The position numbers were made by a program, and so were the translations under genes. From NCBI GenBank assembly GCA_016935775.1, contig JAFGQF010000065.1, positions 1 through 16,644 on the forward strand: DNA of 16,644 bases, written 5' to 3'. The DNA comes from Caldifarciminota bacterium (GTDB lineage: Bacteria; Hydrothermota; Tepidihabitantia; Tepidihabitantales; Tepidihabitantaceae). Below, piece by piece: positions 1-7,826 of this stretch. Under the pieces are notes generated by a model that made no database searches, had not been told where the DNA came from, and saw only the letters and a program-made list of their open reading frames with translations. Numbering within the stretch: position 1 is the first letter of the stretch; each line of letters begins with the position of its first letter.

Positions 1-3000
1 GCCGGCCCGGCCTGGGGCAGGCTGTAACGCAGGGTGGCGAAGCCGCCGCGCAGCGGGTTGGGCGCCAGCGAAAGACCGGCCGTCAGCCTTGTGCGCGCGC
101 CCTCGCGCGTGACCCCGAGCAGCGGCGGCACGTTGCCGGTCACCTCGAAGTCGTCGATGTAGAACCCTTCGTCGTTGTCCTCGCTGTCGCTCTTGAACCC
201 GATGCGGATGCTGATCGTCTCGCCGGCCGGGATATGGGACAGGTCGAACTTCTCCTGGAACCAGTCGCTCTCGATGCCCAAGGGCGAGGGTTCAAGGGTT
301 CCGGGGTTCCAGGGTTCCAGGGTCGGGGCCGGTCCCGGTTCTTCCCCTTGACCCCTGTCCTCCAGCGCTCCGCCGGTGCCAATGAAGTCGAGCGTCTCCG
401 AGACCGCGCCCCGCCGGACGATGACGTAGATGCCGTCCACGCCGTAGTTGGGCACGCTGAACCAGCGCCAGAACTTCAGCGAGCAGTTCTCGGCGACCAT
501 GAACTCGTCGGTCTCCAGCCAGCTGTTCATGTTGGCCGAGTAGCGCCGGCTGACCGAGTCGCCGCAGTACCAGGAATGCGTGCCCGTGTTCGCCCGGTAG
601 GTCGAGATATGCCAGCGGTCGCCGCTGCCGCCGTGGGTCCACTTGCTGTCCCCGGACTCGATGTCGTCCGCGAACCCGAAGTTGCCGACCAGCAGGTTGA
701 AGGTGTCGCGGAACTCGATGTCGCCGGTGCGGGTAACGAGCTCCATCGGCGCCAGGTACGACGCCGGGCAACCAGGGTCCACCGAGACCCGGAAGCTGTC
801 GGCCGGCGCGCGCCGGTCGCGCGGCGCCACCTCGCCGACGGGCAGGCTTTCGGGCTCGAGCACGGTGACGTCCGGGTCGAGCGACCGTAGCGTCGCCCAG
901 GTCTCGTGGCCCCAGCCGTAGCCGCCGTTCTGGACGCAGACCCGCAATTCGCCGGTCCCGGCCGGCAGCAGCGGCGGGTCGAGCAGCCAGTAGCGCTCGA
1001 ACGCAAGATTCGGCCGGCCGACGAGTATCACCGGGTAGAAGACCTGCTCCTCGCCGTACTCGGGGTCGCGCACCACCAGGTCGAACCGCAGGCCGTGGCC
1101 GTCCCGCGGGCACATCAGCACGCTGACCGCGAAGGCGTCGGCGATTGCCAGCGACTCGCCCGGCGCGAGCTCGCAGACGCTGCCCAGGCTGTCGGTGATG
1201 ACCACGCACGGGTCGATCGAGCGCAGGACGATTTCCTTCGGGCCGGACATCGCCTCGCCGGCGTTGTGCATCAGCACCGGCAGCCGGATGGCCTCGCCCG
1301 GGTTGGCGATGCCGTCGCCGTTGCCGGCCGAGTCGTCGATCGTCCAGCCCGCGAAGTTAACCCAGGCGCCCGAGCCGACCGGTATCGTGCCCTGCCAGGG
1401 CAGGCGGTCGCGGGCGGTCACGGTCAGGTCGAAGCTGCCGCCGGTCGCCGGCGTCACTTCGAGCCAGGCCGCGCCGTCGGTGCCGGTCAGGGTCCGGGCA
1501 TACGACTCCTCGCCCTTCATCAGGCAGACGAGCGCGCCCTCGACCGGCTCGCCGAGGATGTCAAGCACCGTCACCAGCACCCGGCCCGCGCGCGGCGGGA
1601 CCTCGGCCGGCGCGCTGATGCGCATGCTGTCCGGCACCGCGGTCCAGGCCGGCATCTCCGGGCAGCCCATCAGGTTCAACTGGTACTGGTGCCAGCGGTA
1701 GACGTTGCGGCCGCGCGAGAACGGCGCGAACCAGGCCTTGGCCTCGGCCAGCGCCGCGCCGACCCGCACCTCGCCCTCGTTCTGGATCATCGCCCAGAAC
1801 TTGTCGTCGAACTTGTCCGAGTAGCCGAAACCCGGGTTGCCGGGCGAACCCCAGCCGTAGGACGAGTTGCCGACGAGCGCCGCGGCCCCGCCGTTCGGGT
1901 TGGTGACGAACGCCTCGCCGATCGAGACCTCGTCGAAGGCGGTGGTCCAGCAGCCGATCGAGAACATTATCCCCTTGTAGGCGTTGGTGATGGTGTCGCC
2001 GTCGCGGGTGCGGAGGTAGTTCGGGTAGCCGCCGCAGCTCATCACGTCGATCCAGCCGTGGCCGTCGTGGTTCAGGCAGTTCTGGCCGTCGCGGATCGCC
2101 GCCATCACGCTCGCGCGCGACTCGTTGCCCATCCGCTCGTACTTCTTGGTAACATCGTGGCCGGTGAACGACTTGGCCTCGAGCCGGTCCTTGTGCACGC
2201 CGCCGTCGGTGTACGGGTTCGTCCACATCACCTCGGCGAAGAACAGCGCGTTGCGCTGGCGCGGCATCGCCGGGCTTTGTTCGTACTCCAGCACCTTGTT
2301 GACGAACGCCTGCGCGTCCTGGCGCGAGTCCACCGGCGCCCGGCCGACGTACAGGTCCGGGTACAGGTCAACCGAGTCCCCTGCCTCGCCGAAGACGTTG
2401 TTGCCGTTGAAATCCCAGTCGCCGTCCAGGTCCGCGAAGTACAGATCGCAGGGCAGCGAGTCCTCGCGGTTGTGGATGTTGCCCTCGCTGACCATCGCGA
2501 ACGCCTTGCGGAACGGGACGACGCTGACGTCGCCGCCCAGCAGCACGTAGCGCGCGCCCGAGTCGGGCAGGGTCCTGATGTAGTTCCTGAGCTTCTCGGC
2601 GTTGTCGCGGCCGGTGTAGTTGGCGTAGACCCAGTCGATGTGGCGGATGACCGCCGGCACGCCCTTCCTGGTCTTCCAGTCCGCCAGCCGCTGGAAGATG
2701 CTGTCATAGGCGGCCGAGGTGACGATGACGTACTCGAAGGCCGCGACGTCCAGCGCGGGCAGGGGCGGCAGCCGGTCATAATCGACCTCGACCCGGATGC
2801 GGCCGCAGCGCTCAAGCAGGCCCGCGGCCCGGCGCACCGGGTGGAGCAGCAGGTCGACGACCGTGTTCTCGCCGCGGCGGCCGGTGCCGGTCCAGCGGCC
2901 GGCTACGGCCGGCCAGGCATCGTGTGAGCCGTACACCGCCGGGTCGGGCGGCGTGAAAGCTTCGGCCAGGTCGGTCCGGCTCAGCACCACCTGCCGCTGG

Positions 3001-3287
3001 CAGGGAAACGGCTCGGCGTCGGTGTCGAGCCCGGTCCAGTTGCTCGCCGTGACGCGCACCGCCCGCACGACGCAGTTGCCGTCCAACTCGAGCGCCACCG
3101 GCCGCACCGGCAGCTGGGGCTTTCCCGGCTCGTCGGTCACGTCCATCCCGACGCCGGTCACCAGCGCCCGGCCGTCCATGTCGGAAACGTCGAAATCGCC
3201 CGCCGGGAAGCTGAAATCCCGGCTCAGGGTCGCGGCGCCGGCCGGCAGGGCCAGCAGCACGGCCAGCAGCAGAAAACCAAACCTCAT
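1..3287 (-). CDS. Secreted gingipain-type C25 cysteine peptidase, 3' end outside window
   Basis: The visible part is about 1095 residues; the C-terminus lies beyond the left edge. The start at 3287 has AGGAGG at 3292-3297, 4 nt upstream. Residues 1-19 form a Sec signal peptide (MRFGFLLL..., cleavage near AGA). The C25 domain spans about 186-545. His410 in NHDGHGW and Cys446 in SIGCW are the expected catalytic dyad, 36 residues apart (gingipain R has a similar spacing). An acidic segment (DLDGDWDFNGNN) upstream fits the metal-binding region of the family. Ig-like or CARDB-like modules follow, including DDSAGNGDGIANPGE, then a jelly-roll-like region. The last visible residues (LAPNPLRGGFATLRYSLPQAG) match type IX sorting / FlgD-like C-terminal domains, so export across the outer membrane and surface attachment are likely. 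Residues about 975-1001 are a low-complexity insertion encoded by an octamer repeat. The substrate is unknown. It lies downstream of the signalling operon, which could control it (inference). Confidence 0.9.
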   Translation of the reverse strand, partial: MRFGFLLLAVLLALPAGAATLSRDFSFPAGDFDVSDMDGRALVTGVGMDVTDEPGKPQLPVRPVALELDGNCVVRAVRVTASNWTGLDTDAEPFPCQRQVVLSRTDLAEAFTPPDPAVYGSHDAWPAVAGRWTGTGRRGENTVVDLLLHPVRRAAGLLERCGRIRVEVDYDRLPPLPALDVAAFEYVIVTSAAYDSIFQRLADWKTRKGVPAVIRHIDWVYANYTGRDNAEKLRNYIRTLPDSGARYVLLGGDVSVVPFRKAFAMVSEGNIHNREDSLPCDLYFADLDGDWDFNGNNVFGEAGDSVDLYPDLYVGRAPVDSRQDAQAFVNKVLEYEQSPAMPRQRNALFFAEVMWTNPYTDGGVHKDRLEAKSFTGHDVTKKYERMGNESRASVMAAIRDGQNCLNHDGHGWIDVMSCGGYPNYLRTRDGDTITNAYKGIMFSIGCWTTAFDEVSIGEAFVTNPNGGAAALVGNSSYGWGSPGNPGFGYSDKFDDKFWAMIQNEGEVRVGAALAEAKAWFAPFSRGRNVYRWHQYQLNLMGCPEMPAWTAVPDSMRISAPAEVPPRAGRVLVTVLDILGEPVEGALVCLMKGEESYARTLTGTDGAAWLEVTPATGGSFDLTVTARDRLPWQGTIPVGSGAWVNFAGWTIDDSAGNGDGIANPGEAIRLPVLMHNAGEAMSGPKEIVLRSIDPCVVITDSLGSVCELAPGESLAIADAFAVSVLMCPRDGHGLRFDLVVRDPEYGEEQVFYPVILVGRPNLAFERYWLLDPPLLPAGTGELRVCVQNGGYGWGHETWATLRSLDPDVTVLEPESLPVGEVAPRDRRAPADSFRVSVDPGCPASYLAPMELVTRTGDIEFRDTFNLLVGNFGFADDIESGDSKWTHGGSGDRWHISTYRANTGTHSWYCGDSVSRRYSANMNSWLETDEFMVAENCSLKFWRWFSVPNYGVDGIYVIVRRGAVSETLDFIGTGGALEDRGQGEEPGPAPTLEPWNPGTLEPSPLGIESDWFQEKFDLSHIPAGETISIRIGFKSDSEDNDEGFYIDDFEVTGNVPPLLGVTREGARTRLTAGLSLAPNPLRGGFATLRYSLPQAGP
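280..367. repeat. Octamer tandem repeat inside low-complexity in-frame insertion
   Basis: Four perfectly spaced 8-bp units lie at 288-319 on the plus strand: GGGTTCAA, GGGTTCCG, GGGTTCCA, GGGTTCCA, followed by a partial GGGTC. They sit in a Pro/Glu/Gly-rich segment whose rough limits are 280-367. Read on the minus strand in the peptidase frame it encodes EPWNPGTLEP flanked by DRGQGEEPGPAP, with no stop codon. The flanking peptide (IGTGG...LGIESDW) would read as a continuous fold without it, so it looks like an insertion of about 27 residues. No second copy was seen in this window. Confidence 0.75.
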
Positions 3288-3297
3288 CGCTCCTCCT

Positions 3298-3313
3298 CGG
3301 TACCGCGGTACCG
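3298..3313. promoter_or_regulatory. 16-bp perfect palindrome next to the peptidase RBS
   Basis: CGGTACCGCGGTACCG reads identically on both strands. It abuts the AGGAGG ribosome binding site (3292-3297) of the peptidase gene and lies downstream of the promoter candidate at 3370-3398. It could be an operator for a dimeric regulator, or a hairpin in the 5' untranslated RNA that controls access to the ribosome binding site. The palindrome is certain; its function is inference. Confidence 0.5.
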
Positions 3314-3369
3314 TTGCTGTTTGCTGTCTGAAAGTCGGAATCTGGTCATCGGTCGGATTCTCTTCAAAC

Positions 3370-3398
3370 AGTATAGGCCCGGGCGCGGCCGCGGGCAA
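3370..3398 (-). promoter_or_regulatory. Candidate promoter for the C25 peptidase gene
   Basis: On the minus strand a -35 hexamer TTGCCC (3393-3398, 4 of 6 consensus bases) and a -10 hexamer TATACT (3370-3375, 5 of 6) are separated by 17 nt. The start site would fall near 3363, leaving an untranslated leader of about 76 nt that holds the palindrome at 3298-3313 and a good Shine-Dalgarno. The AT-rich -10 stands out in an otherwise GC-rich gap. This suggests the peptidase is transcribed separately from the response-regulator gene just upstream. Confidence 0.45.
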
Positions 3399-3405
3399 GC
3401 CGGGC
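3377..3405 (-). terminator. GC-rich hairpin after the response regulator gene
   Basis: Arms GCCCGG (3377-3382) and CCGGGC (3400-3405) are exact reverse complements and begin directly after the TGA of the regulator gene (3406-3408). No U-run follows, so this is not a standard intrinsic terminator. It may mark the end of the signalling operon, and its loop contains the proposed -35 of the peptidase promoter. Confidence 0.3.
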
Positions 3406-3861
3406 TCAGTCGTGGTTGGGCGGCAACCGGACCACCGACAGCCAGAAGCTCTCGATTGCCTTGACGATCTTGGAGAATTCCTCGAGCCCGAGCGGCTTGG
3501 TCACGTAGCAGTTCGCTCCCAGGCCGTAGGAACGGACGACGTCCTCCTCGGCCGACGATGTCGTCAGCACCACGACCGGTATCTTGCGCAGCTCCTCGTC
3601 GGCCTTCATCTCGCTGAGCACGGTCCGGCCGTCCTTGCGCGGCAGGTTCAGGTCCAGGATTACGAGGTCGGGCTGCAGCGCGTGCCGGTATTCGCCCTGC
3701 TTGCGCAGGTACTGGAGCGCGCGCTCGCCGTCCCTCACTTCCTTCAGGTCCACCCTGACCTTGCCCTCGCGCAGCGTTTCCCGGGTCAGCTCGATGTCGC
3801 CCGGGTCGTCCTCGACCAGCAGCACCCGCGCCGGCCGTCCCAACCTGTCGTCCCGTATCAC
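3406..3861 (-). CDS. Single-domain response regulator (Rcp1/CheY-like)
   Basis: A 151-residue receiver domain with nothing after it. The phosphorylation site is complete: acidic pair Glu17-Asp18-Asp19 (VEDDPGD), phospho-acceptor Asp70 in ILDLNLPR, Thr100 and Lys122 in TKP. The VEDDPGD/LDLNLPRKDG pattern is that of Rcp1-type regulators that partner with phytochrome-like or PAS-type kinases having an SHDLKEP H-box, and the kinase immediately upstream has exactly that. The GTG start at 3861 is chosen because it overlaps the kinase stop codon (GTGA) and has AGGGGG 4 nt upstream. A longer frame to 3990 would run inside the kinase gene in another frame and lacks family similarity. With no output domain, it probably acts by binding a protein partner or passing phosphate onward. 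Confidence 0.9.
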   Translation of the reverse strand: MIRDDRLGRPARVLLVEDDPGDIELTRETLREGKVRVDLKEVRDGERALQYLRKQGEYRHALQPDLVILDLNLPRKDGRTVLSEMKADEELRKIPVVVLTTSSAEEDVVRSYGLGANCYVTKPLGLEEFSKIVKAIESFWLSVVRLPPNHD

Positions 3862-5831
3862 TTGTCCCCCTTTCGCGACATCGCCGCGCCGGTCTGCTCG
3901 CTGTCGCCGGTGGCCGGGCCTTCCGCGGTCCCGGCGCCGGGCAGCGTGAACCGGAACACCGAACCCTGGCCCGGCTCGGACTCCACCCACAGCCGGCCGC
4001 CGTGGCGCTCGACTATCCGCCGGCAGATCGCCAGCCCCAGCCCGGTCCCGGGATACTCGCCCCGGCCGTGCAGCCGCTGGAAGAGATCGAAGACTTTATC
4101 GTGGTACTCGGGCGGGATGCCGATGCCGTTGTCCCTGACCGACACCTGCCAGCTGTCCCCGGCCGGTGCGGCGCTGACCGTCACCTCGGGCGGCCGCTCG
4201 CCGTGGAACTTGATGCCGTTGCCGACCAGATTCTGCAGTAGCTGAACCAACTGGTCGCGGTCGCCGCTCACCCGGGGCAGCCCGGTGCTGACAACCGTCG
4301 CCCCGCTCTCCTCGATTGCCGTCGAAAGGTTGTCCCGCACGCGCTCGAAGACGGCTTCGAGTTCGACCGGCGCCGGCGGCCGGCCCCGCGTACCGACCCG
4401 GGACCAGGCCAGCAGCTCGTCGATCAGCAGCTGCATCCGGCGCGCGCCGTCAACCACGTAGTCGATGTAGCTGTCGGCTTTCTCGTCGAGCTGACCTCGG
4501 TAGCGTTTCGCCAGCAGTTCGGCGAAGCTCGCCACCTTGCGCAGCGGCTCCTTCAGGTCGTGCGAGGCGACAGAGGCGAACTGCTCGAGCTCGGCGTTCG
4601 ACCGGGCCAGTTCCTCGTTCACCCGGCCCAGCGCCGCCTCGGCCTGCCGCCGCTCGGTGATGTCCACCGCCAGCACCAGCAGGGTATCGGGCCGCGCCGG
4701 GTCGCCGTCCAGCGGCACCGCGCTGACAATGAACTCCCGGCCCCCGAACCGGCCCTCGAACCGCACCCGCTCACCCGCCAGCGCCCGACGGAGGTGCCGC
4801 TCGGCCAGCCCGGCGTTGCCCGGCGACAACACCTCGCGGACCGACCGGCCGGCGTAGTCCCGCCAGGTCCGGCCGACGCGTGTGAGTTCCTCGCCGGCGC
4901 TGTAGACGTAACGCAGGTCGCGGTCGAGGACGTGAACCGCGCCCCGGGGCAGGTTCTCGGCCATCCGCTCGTAGCGCCGCTCGCTGGCCTGCGACTTCTC
5001 CTCGGCCGCGCGCCGCCGGCTGATGTCCCGCACCAGCAACAGGTCGGCCGGCCGGCGGTCGTGCTCGACCAGCCCGGCGTTGACCTCGACCGGCACCCGC
5101 GACCCGTCCCGGCAAAGCAACTCGGTCTCGTAGGTCGTCGGAACCGCTTCACCGGCCATCCGCCGCCGGTAGCGCTCCAGCATCACCAACGCCCGGTCCG
5201 GGGGCAGCAACTGGTCGTAGGGCGCGTCGGCCAGCGCGGCCTGTTCGTAGCCTAGCAACTCGGCGCAGCGCCGGTTCAGGAACCGGACGCGCCCGTCCTG
5301 GATTATCAGGATGCCGTCCGAGGCCCGCTCGACCAGGTTGCGGTACTTGGCCTCGCTCGCGGCCAGCTCGGCCGAGCGGCGCTTCACCAGCTCGTCGAGA
5401 TGGTCGCGGTGCTGCTCGAGCTCGGCCTGTGCCCGCTTCAGCTCGGTGACGTCGCTGAACACGCAGGCAAACCGGCCCGGCAGCGGCCGGAAGGCGTACA
5501 CCCGGTAGTGCCGGTCAAGCCGGGCGGCGTAGTGGTCAAACCGGGCCGGCTCGCCGGTCAGCGCCACCCGCCCGTAGGTCTGGACCCAGAAAGACTCCAG
5601 CCCGGGCAGCACCTCGAGCGCGGTCCGGCCGACGATGTCATCCGCCTTCAGCCCAGTGAGTTCCTCGAACGCCGGGTTGACTTCCAGGAACCGGTAATCG
5701 CACGCCCGGCCGTCGTCGTCGAGGATGATCTCGTGCAGCGCGAACCCGTCGAGCATGGTCCGGAACAGCATTTGGTAGCGCTCCTCGGCCGCGCCCCGCC
5801 GCTCCTGCTCCCGCACGCCTGCCTGTTTCAT
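3858..5831 (-). CDS. Cytoplasmic PAS-PAS-PAS histidine kinase
   Basis: 657 residues with no membrane segment. Three PAS-type sensor domains (about 17-130, 165-285 and 300-410) are joined by helical linkers. A HisKA dimerisation domain follows with phospho-acceptor His424 in SHDLKEPLR, then a HATPase_c domain with N-box Asn538 (VGNGIKF), G1 box DNGIGIPPE and G2 box GTGLGLAI. All catalytic motifs are intact. The H-box resembles phytochrome-type kinases that use Rcp1-like regulators, matching the next gene. The ATG at 5829-5831 overlaps the upstream kinase TGA as ATGA, which decides the start over an in-frame codon at 5903. The third PAS (VHVLDRDLRYVYSAG) closely matches the second PAS of the neighbouring hybrid kinase. 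The ligand is unknown; no heme or flavin signature was recognised with confidence. Confidence 0.9.
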   Translation of the reverse strand: MKQAGVREQERRGAAEERYQMLFRTMLDGFALHEIILDDDGRACDYRFLEVNPAFEELTGLKADDIVGRTALEVLPGLESFWVQTYGRVALTGEPARFDHYAARLDRHYRVYAFRPLPGRFACVFSDVTELKRAQAELEQHRDHLDELVKRRSAELAASEAKYRNLVERASDGILIIQDGRVRFLNRRCAELLGYEQAALADAPYDQLLPPDRALVMLERYRRRMAGEAVPTTYETELLCRDGSRVPVEVNAGLVEHDRRPADLLLVRDISRRRAAEEKSQASERRYERMAENLPRGAVHVLDRDLRYVYSAGEELTRVGRTWRDYAGRSVREVLSPGNAGLAERHLRRALAGERVRFEGRFGGREFIVSAVPLDGDPARPDTLLVLAVDITERRQAEAALGRVNEELARSNAELEQFASVASHDLKEPLRKVASFAELLAKRYRGQLDEKADSYIDYVVDGARRMQLLIDELLAWSRVGTRGRPPAPVELEAVFERVRDNLSTAIEESGATVVSTGLPRVSGDRDQLVQLLQNLVGNGIKFHGERPPEVTVSAAPAGDSWQVSVRDNGIGIPPEYHDKVFDLFQRLHGRGEYPGTGLGLAICRRIVERHGGRLWVESEPGQGSVFRFTLPGAGTAEGPATGDSEQTGAAMSRKGDK

Positions 5832-7714
5832 CCTTCCCCCGGCCGGCGCAGCGGGACACGCAGCCCGAAGCGCGAGCCGCGGCCCGGTTCGGAGTCGCAC
5901 CAAACCTCGCCGCCGTGCGCCTCGACCATCAGCTTGACGACCGCCAGTCCCAGCCCGGTCGAACCCGCGCTGCGGTTGGCGCCCCGGTAGAAGTCATCAA
6001 AGACCCTGCCGACCTCCTCGGCGGACAGCCCGGGCCCGTTGTCCTCCACGACCAGCTCAAGCCGGCCGCCGTCCTCCCGGCCGCTGACCCGCACCCGGCC
6101 GGCCGACGGCGTGTAGCGAATGGCATTGGACAAGTAGTTGATAACCGCCTGGCGCAGCCGCCGTTGGTCGCACTCGAACGCTACCGGCGGCACGTCGACG
6201 ACCAGCTCGATGCTCTTGCGCCGCGCCAGCAGACCGAGCTCGGCCACGCAGCAGTCAACCAGCTCGCGAGCGTCGTGCTCTCCGCACTCCAGCACGACCC
6301 GGCCGCGTTCGTGGCGCGACACCTCGAGCATGTCGGCCCGCAGCCGCTCGAGCGCCTCGACGCTGCGTAGCATCTCGCCGACCGTTTCCAGCTGCTCGCC
6401 GGTCAGCGGGCCGACCGCCCCGTCGCGCAGCAGCTCGGCGTAGCCCTTCACGACCCAGAGCGGGTCGCCGAAGTCGTGCATCACCATGTCCACCAGGTCG
6501 CTCTTCAGCTTGTTGGCCCGGGCCAGCTCGGCGGTCCTCTCCTCGACCCGCTGCTCGAGCAGGTCGTGGGCGCGCTGGAGCTCCTCCTCGGCCCGCTTGC
6601 GCTGGGTGATGTTGACCGCCAGCACGAGGATTTCGCTCACCGTCCCGTCCGGCTCGGGCAGCGGCACCGCATTGACCAGGAAGTGCCGGCCCGAAAAGTT
6701 GCCCTCGAACTGCACCGCCTCGCCGCGCAGCGCCCGCCGGTACTGGGGCGCGAGCACCTGCACCGTTTCCAACGGCAGTACGTCGCCGATCGACCGGCCG
6801 GCCAGCCGCCCCGGGTCGATGCCGGCCTCGGTCAGCTCCCGGCCCGCGCTGTAGACATAGCGCAGCTCGCGGTCGACGATGTGGACGATGCCGCCCGGCA
6901 GCCGGGCCACGATCGCCCGGTAGCGCTGGTCGCTCTCGTGCCGGCCCGCCTCGGCGTCGACCCGCCGGGTGATGTCAAGCGCGCTGATGACCAACTGCGA
7001 CTGCGGGCCGCCGCCGTCGCGCACGACGCGCACCCGCAACTCGACCATCCGCGCCTGTCCGTCGGGGCCGGCGAACGGCACCGTCGTCGCCGGGACATCC
7101 TCGCCGCGCAGCGCCCGCTCCAGCAGCCCGAGCGCGTGGCCCAGCGCCTCGGGCCGGACCAGAGACCGGGCGACATCGGCCAGCGCCATCCCGACCGCCA
7201 CCCGCGACTGGAGCCCGGACATCTTCTCGAAGGCCGGGTTGACGTAGCTCACCCGGCCGCGTCGGTCGACCAGGGCCAGCGCCTCGGCCACCGTATCGGC
7301 AATCACCTTGGTGTGACTGAGCGCGGTTTCGCTGCGCGCCCGCTCGACCGCGTAGCGCAAAGACCGGGCCAGCATCTCGCCGTCGGCCCGGTCCTTGGCC
7401 AGGTAGTCCTGCGCCCCGCGCCGGATCGCCTCGACCCCGGCCAGTCGGTCGCCCATCCCGGTCAACACGACAATCGGGACGTCGGTCGTCACCTCACGCA
7501 TCCGGTGCAGGGTCTCGAGCCCGCGCGTCGCCCCCAGTCCCAGGTCGAGCAGGATGGCGTCAATGCCTCCCTCGGCCAACCGCGCGGCCGCGCCTCCGAG
7601 CGTGTCCACCCACACCACCGATATCCCGTCGGCGCTGTCGGCCAGCCGCTCGCGCACCAGCAGGGCGTCGGCCGGGTCGTCCTCGACCAGCAGCACCCGC
7701 ACCGGCCCGCTCAT
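5828..7714 (-). CDS. REC-PAS-PAS histidine kinase
   Basis: 628 residues and no membrane segment. An N-terminal receiver has acidic residues Glu11-Asp12-Asp13, phospho-acceptor Asp57 (ILLDLGLG), Thr85 and Lys107. The Lys is followed by Asp rather than Pro (LAKDRADG), as is common in receivers fused ahead of kinases. PAS domains lie at about 134-255 and 267-375, followed by a short coiled coil. HisKA has His413 in VMHDFGDPL, an unusual H-box in which the Leu and Arg/Lys positions are changed. HATPase_c motifs are intact: NYLSNAIRY, DNGPGLS and GSTGLGLAV. The order receiver-then-kinase suggests it is switched by phosphate from another kinase. The start at 7714 is the only ATG between it and an in-frame stop at 7739-7741, and it overlaps the TGA of a short upstream ORF. 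Confidence 0.9.
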   Translation of the reverse strand: MSGPVRVLLVEDDPADALLVRERLADSADGISVVWVDTLGGAAARLAEGGIDAILLDLGLGATRGLETLHRMREVTTDVPIVVLTGMGDRLAGVEAIRRGAQDYLAKDRADGEMLARSLRYAVERARSETALSHTKVIADTVAEALALVDRRGRVSYVNPAFEKMSGLQSRVAVGMALADVARSLVRPEALGHALGLLERALRGEDVPATTVPFAGPDGQARMVELRVRVVRDGGGPQSQLVISALDITRRVDAEAGRHESDQRYRAIVARLPGGIVHIVDRELRYVYSAGRELTEAGIDPGRLAGRSIGDVLPLETVQVLAPQYRRALRGEAVQFEGNFSGRHFLVNAVPLPEPDGTVSEILVLAVNITQRKRAEEELQRAHDLLEQRVEERTAELARANKLKSDLVDMVMHDFGDPLWVVKGYAELLRDGAVGPLTGEQLETVGEMLRSVEALERLRADMLEVSRHERGRVVLECGEHDARELVDCCVAELGLLARRKSIELVVDVPPVAFECDQRRLRQAVINYLSNAIRYTPSAGRVRVSGREDGGRLELVVEDNGPGLSAEEVGRVFDDFYRGANRSAGSTGLGLAVVKLMVEAHGGEVWCDSEPGRGSRFGLRVPLRRPGEG

Positions 7715-7767
7715 CGCCGCCCCCGCGGGCCGCTGCCCTCACTCATCGCCCGTCGCTCGTGGCTCAT
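7711..7767 (-). CDS. Possible 18-residue leader peptide coupled to the hybrid kinase
   Basis: A short ORF encodes MSHERRAMSEGSGPRGRR and stops at a TGA that overlaps the kinase ATG in the form ATGA. GAGGTG lies 4 nt before its ATG (7765-7767), a better ribosome binding site than the one in front of the kinase itself (GGGGGCGGCG). The arrangement matches the 4-base overlaps used by the next two genes, so ribosomes finishing this ORF could start the kinase. The peptide resembles no known family. It may be only a translational coupling device, or a chance ORF. Confidence 0.4.
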   Translation of the reverse strand: MSHERRAMSEGSGPRGRR

Positions 7768-7791
7768 CTTTCACCTCGCCCGGTGTCGCCA

Positions 7792-7813
7792 CCGCCGGCC
7801 CTGTACCCGGCGG
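7792..7813 (-). other. Intergenic hairpin between receiver gene and kinase leader
   Basis: Arms CCGCCGG (7792-7798) and CCGGCGG (7807-7813) are exact reverse complements with an 8-nt loop. There is no U-run, so termination is unlikely. It lies in the 59-nt gap after the double-receiver gene and could be a stabilising or processing site that separates expression of the receivers from that of the kinases. Confidence 0.3.
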
Positions 7814-7826
7814 CGGCCGCGACCGG

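Noticed and set aside
234..2927. Long plus-strand open frames opposite the C25 peptidase (to 673 residues)
   Set aside because: They are antisense to a gene with clear catalytic motifs, are rich in Arg/Ala/Val without domain signatures, and reflect high GC at third codon positions.
3314..3327. Direct repeat TTGCTGT-TTGCTGT upstream of the peptidase
   Set aside because: Only two 7-bp copies with no symmetry; may be chance.
3862..3990. N-terminal extension of the small response regulator
   Set aside because: It overlaps the kinase C-terminus in another frame and is Arg-rich nonsense; the receiver starts just after the GTG at 3861.
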